A stretch of DNA of 64,000 nucleotides, from the NCBI RefSeq assembly GCF_016917755.1, contig NZ_CP070326.1, forward strand, positions 248,001 through 312,000, written 5' to 3'. The stretch is from Streptomyces noursei. GTDB lineage: Bacteria; Actinomycetota; Actinomycetes; Streptomycetales; Streptomycetaceae. Below are positions 1 through 8,470 of the stretch, piece after piece (position 1 is the first letter of the stretch; every line of letters starts with the position of its first letter). A model generated the notes under the pieces. The model made no database searches, was not told the origin of the DNA, and worked only from the letters and a program-made list of their open reading frames with translations. The position numbers were made by a program, and so were the translations under genes.

Positions 1-151
1 CGCCGAGGGCGTAGCCGGTGACCAGGAAGCCGGCCGTCGGTACGGACACTCCGAGGTCCGCTCCGACCTGGGGCAGCAACCCCATGATCACGAATTCCGT
101 GGTGCCGATTCCGAAGGCCCCGATGGCCAGGGCCAGCAGTGCGAGCGGCAT
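1..151 (-). CDS. MFS exporter, N-terminal fragment (gene runs off the window)
   Basis: Only the first 50 codons are inside the window. They read as the first membrane segment of a major facilitator drug exporter, with the stretch GTTEFVIMGLLPQVGADLGV typical of the DHA1 family (chloramphenicol or arabinose-type exporters). The ATG lies 168 bases from the divergent MarR start, a common arrangement in which the regulator represses the exporter. The substrate cannot be read from so short a piece. Confidence 0.75.
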   Translation of the reverse strand, partial: MPLALLALAIGAFGIGTTEFVIMGLLPQVGADLGVSVPTAGFLVTGYALG

Positions 152-211
152 GACGAGGGTCCTTTGACGTGCCGAGAAAAAGATGCGCAAGCGCCTTACA
201 AGCTCCAACAA

Positions 212-250
212 TAGTTGCGTACGCCGACTAATGGCAAACGCGGGTATAGT
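212..250. promoter_or_regulatory. Candidate MarR operator and promoter between divergent exporter and marR
   Basis: The stretch TAGTTGCGTACGCCGACTA (212-230) is an imperfect palindrome built on a TTGCGTACG core, the kind of site bound by MarR dimers. A -10-like TATAGT follows at 245-250. It lies midway between the two divergent starts. The operator role is inferred from position and symmetry only. Confidence 0.4.
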
Positions 251-319
251 GGAGTGTGTGATAGGGGCAGGTCTCCTGCCGGTGCCTCCGCTTGCACGAC
301 CCGACCCAGGGAGCCGCTC

Positions 320-787
320 ATGACCGCCACCGACCCGGCGATGACCGCACTGGCGCACAGCTGGTCGGCGCTCTCACTGCTGCACGGACGCATCGAGGCC
401 AGCGTCGAACGCGCGCTGCAGACCGAGCACCGGCTGAGCGCACGCGAGTACTCGCTGCTGGACGTGCTCAGCCGCCAGCACGACGGCGAGGGCGGACACC
501 TGCAGATGCGCCAGGTCGCCGACTCCGTCGTCCTGAGCCAGAGCGCCACCACACGACTGGTGACCCGGCTGGAGGACCGCGGGCTGCTCTCGCGCTACCT
601 GTGCCCCACCGACCGTCGCGGCATCTACACCGACGTCACCGACGACGGTCTGCGCCTGCTGGAGGAGGCCCGCCCCACCCACAACACCGCCCTGCGCAAG
701 GCCCTGGACCAGGCAGCCACCGAGCCCGTGCTCGCGCCCCTGGTCCGCGCCGTCCACCAACTGCAGGGCGACATCCCGCCGGCATGA
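320..787 (+). CDS. MarR family transcriptional regulator
   Basis: A 155-residue protein with the MarR winged-helix layout: an N-terminal dimer helix, then the DNA-binding region around residues 55-100 (QVADSVVLSQSATTRLVTRL followed by EDRGLLSRYLCPTDRRGIY, the recognition helix and wing). The ATG at 320 is preferred over the upstream in-frame ATG at 215 because it gives the usual family length and leaves room for the operator. It is divergent from an MFS exporter and probably represses both, with release by the exported drug or an aromatic ligand. The ligand is unknown. Confidence 0.85.
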   Translation: MTATDPAMTALAHSWSALSLLHGRIEASVERALQTEHRLSAREYSLLDVLSRQHDGEGGHLQMRQVADSVVLSQSATTRLVTRLEDRGLLSRYLCPTDRRGIYTDVTDDGLRLLEEARPTHNTALRKALDQAATEPVLAPLVRAVHQLQGDIPPA

Positions 788-869
788 CACCCCGCCGCGG
801 GTGAAGCGTGGACGCCTCGGCGGCACCCCCACCCCGTCGAGCGCCCGGCGCCCTTCCTCCTGCCTCTCC

Positions 870-1310
870 CTACCGGAGGGCGACGGTGCCGACTCCGTGC
901 CGGACGACACCCTCCCGCTTCGAGAGGGGTGCGAGAGCCCGACGACAGACCACGGGCCGGTTGATGAACGCGCCGCCGTTGTGCCGCATCAGGTCGCACA
1001 ACCCCTCGTCGAAGCCCTCGAACCTGCCGAGCGGATGGGCGCGCACGGCCTCGGTGTCGGCCAGGTCGACGCCCTGGCGCCAGTCGAGCGGGCCGCGGAA
1101 GCCGATGCGATCGAAGGGTCCGGCGGCACGCAGGCCCACCAGGCCGGTGTCGTCACGGATGTCGAGGGTGCCCCCCTGCGAGCGGGAGTCGGGGTTGGCC
1201 TCGCGCTCGAAGACGGCGACGGGAATGCCGCGCTGCTGCAGCGTGCGGGCGCAGACGAAGCCGCCGAGGCCCGCCCCGACGATCGCGATGCGGCGGGTGG
1301 TGGAGGACAT
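870..1310 (-). pseudogene. FAD-dependent aromatic monooxygenase remnant, internally deleted and truncated
   Basis: The 146-residue frame opens with an intact FAD-binding GAGLGGFVCARTL motif and the GGTLDIRDDTGL segment of TetX/PHBH-like monooxygenases, which normally have 380-500 residues. After about residue 85 it jumps to a stretch, FEGFDEGLCDLMRHNGGAFI, that resembles the region just before the second FAD motif (GDAAHLM) of full-length relatives. That motif is absent and the frame ends in unrelated sequence. About 150 central codons and the C-terminus appear lost. It is unlikely to fold as a working hydroxylase. The start at 1310 is chosen because the dinucleotide fold begins there. Confidence 0.7.
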
Positions 1311-1763
1311 GGTGGCCCTCCGACCGGAGAAGGGGTGGGTGGGGGCAGCGGCGGACGGTAGCGCGTCCAGGCCGACGGCGAGCAGCTCGTGCCCTGAGCC
1401 GCGCGAAGGTCCGGCTTGGCCCCGTCGCACTCGGGGAGGCTCCTGCGACCAGGGGCAGGCGGGCGCCCTCGCGGTCGCCTCGCGCCGGGGCGACTTCCGC
1501 AAGGCAGCAGCGCCTTCACGCGGGCGGTGTCACCGACCGGAGTCCTTCCGAGGCGGTCCCGGAAGGGCTTTGTGTGCTGCCGCTGGTTCATAGGTGGCGA
1601 GGTCAGCCACGGGGCTGGCGCCGGGGCCACCCATCTTCCCTTCGCCGATCGCCGCAACAGACACGGCTGTTGCGATGGGAGTTACCGGTGTGTCCCGTAG
1701 CGAAGGCCGTCGAGGAGCGGGTCGAGGAGGCGGCCGGCTCGTTCACGTTGGGCGGGAGCGCCG
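1311..1763. other. Non-coding stretch between two gene remnants
   Basis: About 450 bases lie between the divergent monooxygenase and dehydrogenase remnants. Open frames here lack recognisable domains. No tRNA, insertion sequence end or clear promoter was seen. It is most simply degraded sequence left after the deletions that damaged both neighbours. Confidence 0.4.
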
Positions 1764-2237
1764 GTGACCAGTGCGACGCCAGAGAGCCGGGACCGCGTGA
1801 TCACCGTCACCAGCGTGGGCGGCGGCGTGGGTCAGCCCTTCAACGAGGCGTACTGCGCGGCCAAGTTCGCCGTCGAGGGCTTCATGGAGTCCCTTGCCCC
1901 TGTCGCCGCCACCGTCGGCGTCGACGTCGCCGTGGTCGAACCGGGCGCGGTGGCCAGTGAGTTCGTCGCCAACCTCGGCCTGGACGTCGACGCCCTGCTC
2001 ACCGCGGCCGGGCCCTACGCCCCGGCTCTCCAGGCATACATCGCCCGTACCCAGCAGTCCTTCGGCAACGCCCAGACACCGGCCGAGGCCGCCGCCCCGA
2101 TCGTCGAGGCCCTGACCGGCGACCGCCCGGCCTTCCGGATCCAGACCTCCGCATGGGCCCGCGAGTTCGTCGGCGGCAAGCTCGCCGACCGCGACGGCTC
2201 GGCCGTTCAGGCCCTCACCGGCGCCTGGGTTCGCTGA
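1764..2237 (+). pseudogene. Short-chain dehydrogenase remnant lacking its N-terminal Rossmann half
   Basis: The frame reads as the C-terminal two thirds of a classical short-chain dehydrogenase: VITVTSVGGGVGQPF (catalytic Ser strand), then AYCAAKFAVEGFMES carrying the Tyr-x-x-x-Lys active site, then VAVVEPGAVASEFVAN. The TGxxxGIG cofactor motif and the first 120 or so residues are missing, and nothing upstream in any frame restores them. The GTG at 1764 is only the first possible start. The protein could not bind NAD(P)H, so it is called a 5'-truncated pseudogene. Confidence 0.7.
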
Positions 2238-2246
2238 CCAGCTCCG

Positions 2247-2288
2247 CACGGTCTCGACCACCCGGCGTCCGGCGGGGTCGAGACCGTG
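2247..2288. terminator. Bidirectional terminator hairpin
   Basis: Perfect 13-base arms, CACGGTCTCGACC and its complement, are separated by a 16-base loop. The hairpin lies 9 bases after the dehydrogenase remnant and 58 bases beyond the tetR stop, so it can end both convergent units. Confidence 0.75.
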
Positions 2289-2346
2289 TGGTTCCCCGGC
2301 ATGGCGTTCGAGCCTCGGAGGAGGTGCGGGACCGGTGAAGTCTCGC

Positions 2347-2991
2347 TCAGGTGCCGCTCGCCGGCGGGGGTTCGGCGAACGCACCGGCGCCTGCGGCGAG
2401 GGCGGCGGTTCTGGCTGCCTGGCAGGGCAGTTGCGGGTCGAGGGGGGTACGCAGCAGCACCAGGTGGTGGTACAGCGGCGCGGTGGCGGCGATGAGCAGC
2501 CGCCGAGCGTCGGTGTGCGGCGGGAGTTCGCCGCGCCGGACGGCCCTGTCGACGACGATCTCGCAGCGCGCGTACCGGTCCTCCCAGAGCCGCTGTTGGG
2601 CGTGGGCGGCCTTCTCGGAGCGGAACGAGGCGGCGATCAGTGCGGTCACGATCGGCGGTTGGGCGGTCAGGGCTGTCTGGATCTCCTGGTTCAGTGCGGT
2701 CAGGTCGGCTTCCAACGAGCCGGCGTCCGGTGGTTGCCAGTCATCGTCGCTCGCCGCGTCGAGGACGTCGGCGAGCAGGCCGCCGACGTCGCCCCAGCGC
2801 CGGTACACCGTGGTGCGGTGCACACCGGCGCGGGCGGCGACGGTGTCGGTGGTGAGCCCGTCGTAGCCGTGTTCGCCGAGCTCGGCGAGGACCGCGTCGA
2901 GCACCTGTCGACGGATGCGGGCGGTGCGGCCGCCCGGGCGGCGCCGGGTCGGCGGGCCGGCGACTTCTGGTTCTGGGTCGGTGGGGGGCAT
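2347..2991 (-). CDS. TetR family regulator of the adjacent MLS-resistance genes
   Basis: A 214-residue protein with an N-terminal TetR helix-turn-helix at about residues 25-75 (LAELGEHGYDGLTTDTVAAR followed by AGVHRTTVYRRWG) and a C-terminal domain like the TetR_C_11 group (LLIAATAPLYHHLVLLRTPL). The ATG at 2991 is preferred over an upstream TTG at 3021. It is divergent from the abc-f, vat and ere genes across 156 bases, so repression of that set and induction by a macrolide- or streptogramin-like ligand is the natural inference. The ligand pocket gives no specific clue. Confidence 0.85.
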   Translation of the reverse strand: MPPTDPEPEVAGPPTRRRPGGRTARIRRQVLDAVLAELGEHGYDGLTTDTVAARAGVHRTTVYRRWGDVGGLLADVLDAASDDDWQPPDAGSLEADLTALNQEIQTALTAQPPIVTALIAASFRSEKAAHAQQRLWEDRYARCEIVVDRAVRRGELPPHTDARRLLIAATAPLYHHLVLLRTPLDPQLPCQAARTAALAAGAGAFAEPPPASGT

Positions 2992-3071
2992 CGCTGAATA
3001 GTCCGTTGCTCGGAGGGACAACGTTATGGCAGCATCTTAAAGCAGCAGTTGTCGCACTAGTGGAGTGATCG

Positions 3072-3209
3072 ATGTTCTTCCAAAGCATTCACCCGGCCAT
3101 GCGGCCCAGGACGGCCGCCTCGTTCTCGAATGCTCTGGAGTCCCCGTATGCCTACACAGATCAGTGCGCTCGGCGTCAGCAAGTCCTTCGGCGGCAAGCC
3201 CGTCCTTGA
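3072..3209 (+). CDS. Possible regulatory leader peptide upstream of and overlapping the ABC-F gene
   Basis: An ATG at 3072, preceded by GGAG at 3062-3065, opens a 45-codon frame that starts MFFQSIHPAMRPRTA and ends with TGA at 3207-3209, inside the abc-f gene in another frame. A GC-rich hairpin (3101-3118) lies within it. Antibiotic-responsive ABC-F genes are often controlled by a translated leader whose stalled ribosome changes RNA folding downstream. This arrangement would suit that, but no drug-sensing stall motif is obvious. It could also be chance. Confidence 0.35.
   Translation: MFFQSIHPAMRPRTAASFSNALESPYAYTDQCARRQQVLRRQARP
3101..3118 (+). promoter_or_regulatory. Hairpin in the ABC-F leader
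   Basis: GCGGCC and GGCCGC pair around a 6-base loop, 29 bases before the abc-f ATG and inside the possible leader frame. It is a candidate attenuator element with no T tract. The role is inferred from position. Confidence 0.35.
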
Positions 3210-4767
3210 CTCGGTGACCTGCTCGCTCGCCGCGGGCGAGCGCACCGGGATCATCGGCGAGAACGGATCCGGCAAGACCACCTTGCTGCGCCTGCTCGCC
3301 GGTCGTGAACGCCCCGATCAGGGCGAGGTCGTCGTCCAGGCCACCGGCGGCGTGGGCTATCTCTCCCAGGACGAGCGGATGGCGCCGCAGGCGACCGTCC
3401 AGCAGGTCATCGACCGGGCCCTGAGCGATCTACGCACCGTCGAGCAGCGCATGCGCCGCCTGGAGGCCGCGATGGCCGACGGCGACGCGTCGGGCTTGGC
3501 CGAGTACGGCGAGCTGATGACGGTCTTCGAGTTGCGCGGCGGCTACGACGCCGACGCCCGCGTGGAACGCGCTCTGCACGGTCTCGGTCTGGGCCTGGTG
3601 GGCCGTGACCGTGCCGTGGGCAGCCTGTCCGGCGGAGAGCGGGTCAGACTGCGACTGGCGGCCGTCCTGGCGGCCGCGCCGGAGGTGCTGCTGCTCGACG
3701 AGCCGACCAACCATCTCGACGACGGCGCCCTGCACTGGCTGGAGGAACACCTGCGCACCCGACGGGGTACCACGGTGGCGGTCTCCCACGACCGGGTCTT
3801 CCTCGAACGGGTCGCCACCAGCCTGCTGGAGGTGGACGCCGATCGGCGCCGCGTCGTGCGGTACGGCAACGGCTACACCGGCTACCTCGCCGAGAAGGCC
3901 GCTGCCCGGCAGCGCTGGGCCCAGGCACACGACCGGTGGCGGGCCGACATCGACCGGCTCCGCGAGGCCGCCGCGACCACCGCCCGCCAGGTGGCCCCGG
4001 GCCGTCCGATGAAGGACGGCAACAAGTTGGCCTACGACCGGGCGGGCGGCCGGGTGCAGCAGTCGCTGGCCAGCCGGGTCCGCAACGCCGAGGAACGGCT
4101 GCGCCGCCTCCTCGCCGACCCGGTCCCGACCCCGCCGGAGCCGCTGCGCTTCACCCCCGTACTGCGGGCCCGTGGTCTGCAGGGCGTCGTGCTCGACGCC
4201 GCCGGCATCGCCGTCACGGACCGGCTCGCCCGCACGAGTCTGACGGTCACGGCTGGCCAGCGCCTGCTGATCACGGGGCCGAACGGCGCGGGCAAGAGCA
4301 CCCTGCTCCGCGTCCTGGCCGGGGACGTCACCCCCGACAGCGGCAGCGTCACCTGCCGCGGCAGGGTCGGCCATCTCCCTCAGGAGCCGCGCCCCGGGAA
4401 AGCGGACGAGACCGTGCTGGCCGCCTTCGCCCGTGGACGGGCGGGGGAGGCCGACGGACACGCCGAACGGCTGCTGTCCCTCGGCCTGTTCGACCGCGAC
4501 CAGCTCACGGTGCCGGTCGGCCGGCTGTCCACCGGGCAGCTGCAGCGCCTCGCCCTGGCACGATTGCTCAGCGAGCCGTCCGACGTCCTGTTGCTCGACG
4601 AACCCACCAACCATCTCTCGCCTGCCCTCGTCGAGGAGTTGGAAACCGCTCTGGCCCGGTACGACGGCGCCCTCGTCATCGTCAGCCACGATCGCCGGCT
4701 GCGGCGGCGCTGGCGGGGCGCCCACCTGGCCGTGCAGGCGACTGCCACAGCTGCCACCACGTGCTGA
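3148..4767 (+). CDS. ABC-F type ribosomal protection ATPase
   Basis: A 539-residue protein with two ATP-binding cassettes and no membrane segments, which places it in the ABC-F family. Cassette 1 has GENGSGKTT, LSGGERVRL and LLLDEPTNHLDD. Cassette 2 has GPNGAGKST, LSTGQLQRLAL and LLLDEPTNHLSP. The inter-domain linker (about residues 245-330, rich in Arg and Glu) is the part that reaches the ribosome to dislodge antibiotics in relatives such as Vga, Lsa, TlrC, OleB and VarM. The ATG at 3148 has CTGGAG at good spacing. Neighbouring vat and ere genes support a role against macrolide, lincosamide or streptogramin drugs. A housekeeping EttA-like role is less likely because of this context. Confidence 0.9.
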   Translation: MPTQISALGVSKSFGGKPVLDSVTCSLAAGERTGIIGENGSGKTTLLRLLAGRERPDQGEVVVQATGGVGYLSQDERMAPQATVQQVIDRALSDLRTVEQRMRRLEAAMADGDASGLAEYGELMTVFELRGGYDADARVERALHGLGLGLVGRDRAVGSLSGGERVRLRLAAVLAAAPEVLLLDEPTNHLDDGALHWLEEHLRTRRGTTVAVSHDRVFLERVATSLLEVDADRRRVVRYGNGYTGYLAEKAAARQRWAQAHDRWRADIDRLREAAATTARQVAPGRPMKDGNKLAYDRAGGRVQQSLASRVRNAEERLRRLLADPVPTPPEPLRFTPVLRARGLQGVVLDAAGIAVTDRLARTSLTVTAGQRLLITGPNGAGKSTLLRVLAGDVTPDSGSVTCRGRVGHLPQEPRPGKADETVLAAFARGRAGEADGHAERLLSLGLFDRDQLTVPVGRLSTGQLQRLALARLLSEPSDVLLLDEPTNHLSPALVEELETALARYDGALVIVSHDRRLRRRWRGAHLAVQATATAATTC

Positions 4768-4812
4768 GGGCCCTCCGGCCCCGCAGACATCCCTTCGGAG
4801 AGGAAACACTTC

Positions 4813-5487
4813 GTGACGCCGCCTGTTCCCGCCGACCCGACCGTGGTGCACCCGATGCCCGAACAGCCGCGGGTGGTGCTGCTCAAGCCGCTGATCACCT
4901 CGCCGCTGATCGAGGTGGGAGAGTTCTCCTACTACGACGACCCCGACGACCCGACCGCGTTCGAAACCCGCAACGTGCTGTACCACTACGGCCCGGAAAA
5001 GCTGGTCATCGGGAAGTTCTGCGCGCTGGGCGAGGGCGTGCGGTTCATCATGAACGGCGCCAACCACCGCATGGACGGCCCCTCGACGTTCCCCTTCCCC
5101 ATCATGGGCGGGTCCTGGTCCGAGCACTTCGACCTCATCAGCAGCCTGACCGGACGGGGCGACACCGTGGTGGGCCATGACGTCTGGTTCGGATACCGGT
5201 CCATGGTGATGCCCGGCGTCCGCATCGGCCACGGAGCGATCATCGCCGCCGGCTCCGTCGTCGTCGACGACGTCCCCGACTACGGCATCGTCGGCGGCAA
5301 CCCCGCCCGCCTCATCCGCCGCCGCTACAGCGACGCCGACATCAACCGCCTGCTCGCACTGGCCTGGTGGGACTGGCCGCTCCAGCAGATCACCGAACAC
5401 CTCCGCACGATCATGTCCGGCAGCATCGACGACCTGGAGAACGCCGCGGCCGGGCAGACCCCGCCCCGCACCACGACGGACCGGTGA
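4813..5487 (+). CDS. vat: Vat family streptogramin A O-acetyltransferase
   Basis: A 224-residue left-handed beta-helix acetyltransferase with the family hallmark FIMNGANHRMDGPSTFPFPI. H85 aligns with the catalytic His that deprotonates the streptogramin A hydroxyl. The hexapeptide repeats run from about residue 60 to 165 (VVGHDVWFGYRSMVMPGVRI, GHGAIIAAGSVVVDDVPDYG). It acetylates virginiamycin M-like drugs with acetyl-CoA in the cytoplasm, which blocks ribosome binding. The GTG start has GGAGAGG upstream and lies 45 bases after abc-f, so both are probably one transcript. A chloramphenicol or other xenobiotic substrate within the same fold is the main alternative. Confidence 0.88.
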   Translation: MTPPVPADPTVVHPMPEQPRVVLLKPLITSPLIEVGEFSYYDDPDDPTAFETRNVLYHYGPEKLVIGKFCALGEGVRFIMNGANHRMDGPSTFPFPIMGGSWSEHFDLISSLTGRGDTVVGHDVWFGYRSMVMPGVRIGHGAIIAAGSVVVDDVPDYGIVGGNPARLIRRRYSDADINRLLALAWWDWPLQQITEHLRTIMSGSIDDLENAAAGQTPPRTTTDR

Positions 5488-5543
5488 ACGGCCCCTCACC
5501 GGCGTACCCACCCCCTTCCCACACCGAGAGTCGAGCCACCAAC

Positions 5544-6851
5544 ATGCCTGCCGCCCCCCACCACACCCCCTTCGCCGACTGGCTGCGCACCCACGCCCAT
5601 CCGCTCACCCACCTCGACCCCGAGGCGCCGCTCGACGACCTGGAGCCGCTGCGCGCCGTCATCGGCGACGCCCGGGTCGTCGCGATCGGCGAAAGCTCCC
5701 ACTTCATCAACGAGTTCGCCCTCATGCGCGAACGCATCCTGCGCTTCCTGGTCGAACGCTGCGGCTTCACCGCCCTCGCCTTCGAATACGGCTTCAGCGA
5801 AGGCATCCCCCTCGATGCCTGGGTCCAGGGCGAGGGAACGGACGATGACCTGTCGGCCCACCTCGCCGCGGCGATCCCCGTGGGGGCCGAGGAGCCGCTG
5901 CACTGGCTACGCCGGCACAACCGCACGGCCTCACGGCCGGTGCGCTTCGCCGGCGTCGACATCCCCGCGGCCGGCGGGTCCCTGCTTCCCGCCCTGGCCC
6001 CGGTCGCCGACTACCTGCGCCGGATCGATCCCGAGACCCTGCCGGCAATTCAGGAGGCGATGCGGATCTCCGGATCGTTCGCCGGCGGCTCCGGGGCCGT
6101 CGCCGCGCCCGCCTGGGCACGCCTGGCCACCGCCGAACAGGACGCGCTCAGCGCGATCCTGACACGCCTGCTCATCCGTTTCCGCTCCGTCGAACCGCTG
6201 TATGTCTCCCGCAGCGACCAGCAGAGCTACGACATCGCCGTGCGACGCCTCGAAGGCGCCTGCCATGGCGACTACACCTTCCGCGCCATGGCCGACCTCT
6301 TCGCCGGAAAGGGGCTGACCGCCGACACCTCGGCCCGCGATGCCTACATGGCGGAGTCGGTCCTGTGGCACCTGGAGCGCTTCGCACCCGGGACCCGCGT
6401 CGTGCTGGCCGCGCACAACGCCCACATCCAGAAGACACCGGTCTCCTTCGACGGCCACCTGACGGGACTCCCCATGGGGCAGCACCTGCACCGTGCGCTC
6501 GGCGACGGCTACGTCGCCCTCGGACTGACGAGCACCACCGGACACACCGCGGACATGCCCCGCGACGAGAACACCCGCTTCGGCTTCACCGTCGCCGCCA
6601 CCCCGCTGGAGCCGGCCGAGCCGGGAAGCGTCGAAGCCGCCTTCGCCGACGCCGAGCTCGGGCTCAGCATCGCCGATCTCCACCAGGCACGCCCGGAGAC
6701 CCGTGGAAACGCCGACGTCGCCCCGGGCCCCGACCGCATCCGGATCCAGAGCGCCTACCTCCACACCCCCGTCCTCGACGCGTTCGACGCCATCCTCCAC
6801 ACCCCGACCTCCACCGTCGCCGACAACCTCGACGTCCTCGACTACCTGTGA
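5544..6851 (+). CDS. Erythromycin esterase-like hydrolase
   Basis: A 435-residue protein of the erythromycin esterase family (EreA/EreB fold). The catalytic region begins at VVAIGESSHFINEFALMRER (about residues 46-65), where the Glu and His of GESSHF match residues needed by EreB. Later conserved blocks are GFTALAFEYGFSEG, VRFAGVDIPA and VVLAAHNAHIQK. Ere enzymes open the macrolactone ring of 14- and 15-membered macrolides, but many homologues in antibiotic-producing bacteria have unknown substrates. The ATG lies 57 bases after vat, in the same direction. A start further upstream would overlap vat and is rejected. Linkage to abc-f and vat favours a resistance role. Confidence 0.85.
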   Translation: MPAAPHHTPFADWLRTHAHPLTHLDPEAPLDDLEPLRAVIGDARVVAIGESSHFINEFALMRERILRFLVERCGFTALAFEYGFSEGIPLDAWVQGEGTDDDLSAHLAAAIPVGAEEPLHWLRRHNRTASRPVRFAGVDIPAAGGSLLPALAPVADYLRRIDPETLPAIQEAMRISGSFAGGSGAVAAPAWARLATAEQDALSAILTRLLIRFRSVEPLYVSRSDQQSYDIAVRRLEGACHGDYTFRAMADLFAGKGLTADTSARDAYMAESVLWHLERFAPGTRVVLAAHNAHIQKTPVSFDGHLTGLPMGQHLHRALGDGYVALGLTSTTGHTADMPRDENTRFGFTVAATPLEPAEPGSVEAAFADAELGLSIADLHQARPETRGNADVAPGPDRIRIQSAYLHTPVLDAFDAILHTPTSTVADNLDVLDYL

Positions 6852-6910
6852 GACAGGACGCGGGCCGAGGCCGTACGTCCGCGCACACCCGGCTCCGGAT
6901 TCGGCACCGC

Positions 6911-6978
6911 TGAGCACGACTGAGCACGACAGCGATTGCCTCTAGGGGGAGATAAGCCGCATTCAGCCGCTTTCCCCC
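6911..6978. terminator. Short tandem repeat and weak hairpin between convergent genes
   Basis: TGAGCACGAC occurs twice in a row at 6911-6930. GGGGGA (6945-6950) can then pair with TCCCCC (6973-6978) around a 22-base loop. It lies in the 150-base gap between the ere stop and the permease stop, where a terminator for both is expected. The stem is short, so this is tentative. Confidence 0.35.
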
Positions 6979-7002
6979 CTCGGGGATCGCCGCGCGTCGC
7001 CG

Positions 7003-8325
7003 TCAACGCTCGACCGGCCGCCGTTCCCTCAGCGGCGCGGCGACGGGCGCAGCGGGCTCCGCGCGCGTCCCCGGCGACTTCATGGCCAGTACGAGGACGG
7101 TGCTGATCAGATGCAGGACGGCGTAGATCCACATGACTCCCCCGATACCGATCGAGCCGATGAAGAGCGTGCCGATGAGTGGACCCAGGGCCATGCTGGC
7201 GCCGGCGCCCAGCGTGTAGGCCGACATGATCTGGCCCTTGCGCTCCGGATCCTGCGAGGTCATGAGCGGGGGCAGGGGGACGTAGCCGGCCATGCCGACG
7301 CCCAGTGCACCCGCGGCGACGGCGACCAGCGGGTAGTCGTGGCCCGCGGCCTGGGGTACGTAGTACAGCGCCAGGCAGGCGAGGGCCGAGACCGCGCCGC
7401 CGAGCCAGGCGACGGTCTTGCGCCGACTCCACCTGTCACCGAGCGCACCGAAGAGCACCACGCAGGCCAGGTTGCTGACCATCATCACGATCAGCAGTGA
7501 CGCCCACTCCTGTGCGCTGAAGCCGATCCGGTCGACCAGGAAGAGCGGGATGAAGACCCAGACGCCGAACTGCGAGGTGGTGTTGATGAGCCGGACCAGG
7601 GCTCCCATGCCGACGCTGGGCTTGGTGAACATCACGGTGAAGCAGCCCAGGAAGGTGCGCGACAGTCCGTGTCGCTCCGGCTGCCTGGACAGGCCCTGGA
7701 AACCGGTGCGTTCGCGCAGCAGGAGCAGCACGACCAGGGCGCCCGCGACGATCATGGCGAGGGACACCCACAGGGTGTGGTAGAAGCCGATCGTGGGCTT
7801 GAGGAGCGAGACCAGCGCGGAGCCGAGGACCGGGTAGCCCATGGTGAAGCAGAACCAGAACCAGCCGAGCGCCTTGCCGAGTTGTCGCTCCGGCGCACCC
7901 GCCATGATCCAGACCATGAACCCGTAGGCGAACAGCGGATAACCGAAGCCGCGCAGACCGTAGGTGAAGAGGATCAGCCAGTAGGAGTGGGCGGGCACGG
8001 CGACCGCGAGCATCAGGGTGTGGCAGACGGCCCAGCAGGCGGCGCCGGCCATCATCACCCGGCGGGGCCCCCACAGGTCGCAGAGCCCGCCCGCCAGGAA
8101 CGCGCCCACCGCCGCGGTGACTCCGTACACCGTGAAGATGATGCCGACGCTCGCCTCCGCGAAGCCGAGGTCGGTCTTGAAGAAGGTCGGCAGATAACTG
8201 GTCTCCACGCCGTCGCCGACCATGAAGAGCAGCACGCCGACATAGCCCCAGATCAGGGCCCGGGGGATGCCGAGGACGGCGGGACGGGGCAGCGACGGTT
8301 CGCGCTGTTGGGGTGGGTGGAGCAC
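7003..8325 (-). CDS. Sugar-alcohol MFS permease, RbtT/DalT/CsbX type
   Basis: A 440-residue membrane protein with about twelve hydrophobic segments. It matches the RbtT/DalT/CsbX group of pentitol permeases through stretches such as GDGVETSYLPTFF and RGFGYPLFAYGFMVWI. Those proteins import ribitol or D-arabitol with protons. The GTG start is preceded by a near-perfect AGGAGGTCTCCC. It is divergent from a DeoR regulator, polyol dehydrogenase and xylulokinase, so the imported substrate is probably D-arabitol, xylitol or a related polyol that is oxidised to a ketopentose. Confidence 0.85.
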   Translation of the reverse strand: MLHPPQQREPSLPRPAVLGIPRALIWGYVGVLLFMVGDGVETSYLPTFFKTDLGFAEASVGIIFTVYGVTAAVGAFLAGGLCDLWGPRRVMMAGAACWAVCHTLMLAVAVPAHSYWLILFTYGLRGFGYPLFAYGFMVWIMAGAPERQLGKALGWFWFCFTMGYPVLGSALVSLLKPTIGFYHTLWVSLAMIVAGALVVLLLLRERTGFQGLSRQPERHGLSRTFLGCFTVMFTKPSVGMGALVRLINTTSQFGVWVFIPLFLVDRIGFSAQEWASLLIVMMVSNLACVVLFGALGDRWSRRKTVAWLGGAVSALACLALYYVPQAAGHDYPLVAVAAGALGVGMAGYVPLPPLMTSQDPERKGQIMSAYTLGAGASMALGPLIGTLFIGSIGIGGVMWIYAVLHLISTVLVLAMKSPGTRAEPAAPVAAPLRERRPVER

Positions 8326-8404
8326 GGGAGACCTCCTGATGGGCCGGGCATGCGCCCGTGGACGGCCATCAGACTGAACAACCTCTCAGAAAATTTCAAG
8401 AGCT

Positions 8405-8421
8405 TCACATAAAGTGTGTGA
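8405..8421. promoter_or_regulatory. Candidate DeoR operator between permease and regulator
   Basis: TCACA and TGTGA form arms around a 7-base spacer (TCACATAAAGTGTGTGA) in the AT-richer 145-base divergent gap. A second short symmetry, GAAAATTTC, lies at 8389-8397. Position suggests that the DeoR protein binds here to control both directions. This is inferred only. Confidence 0.4.
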
Positions 8422-8470
8422 TGTCTTAGAGTGCGAGCGCGGCGGACACGACCGCCGAGGAAGGAACGGG

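Noticed and set aside
3430..5511. A 693-codon antisense frame over abc-f and vat
   Set aside because: It is a shadow of genes with clear ATPase and acetyltransferase motifs.
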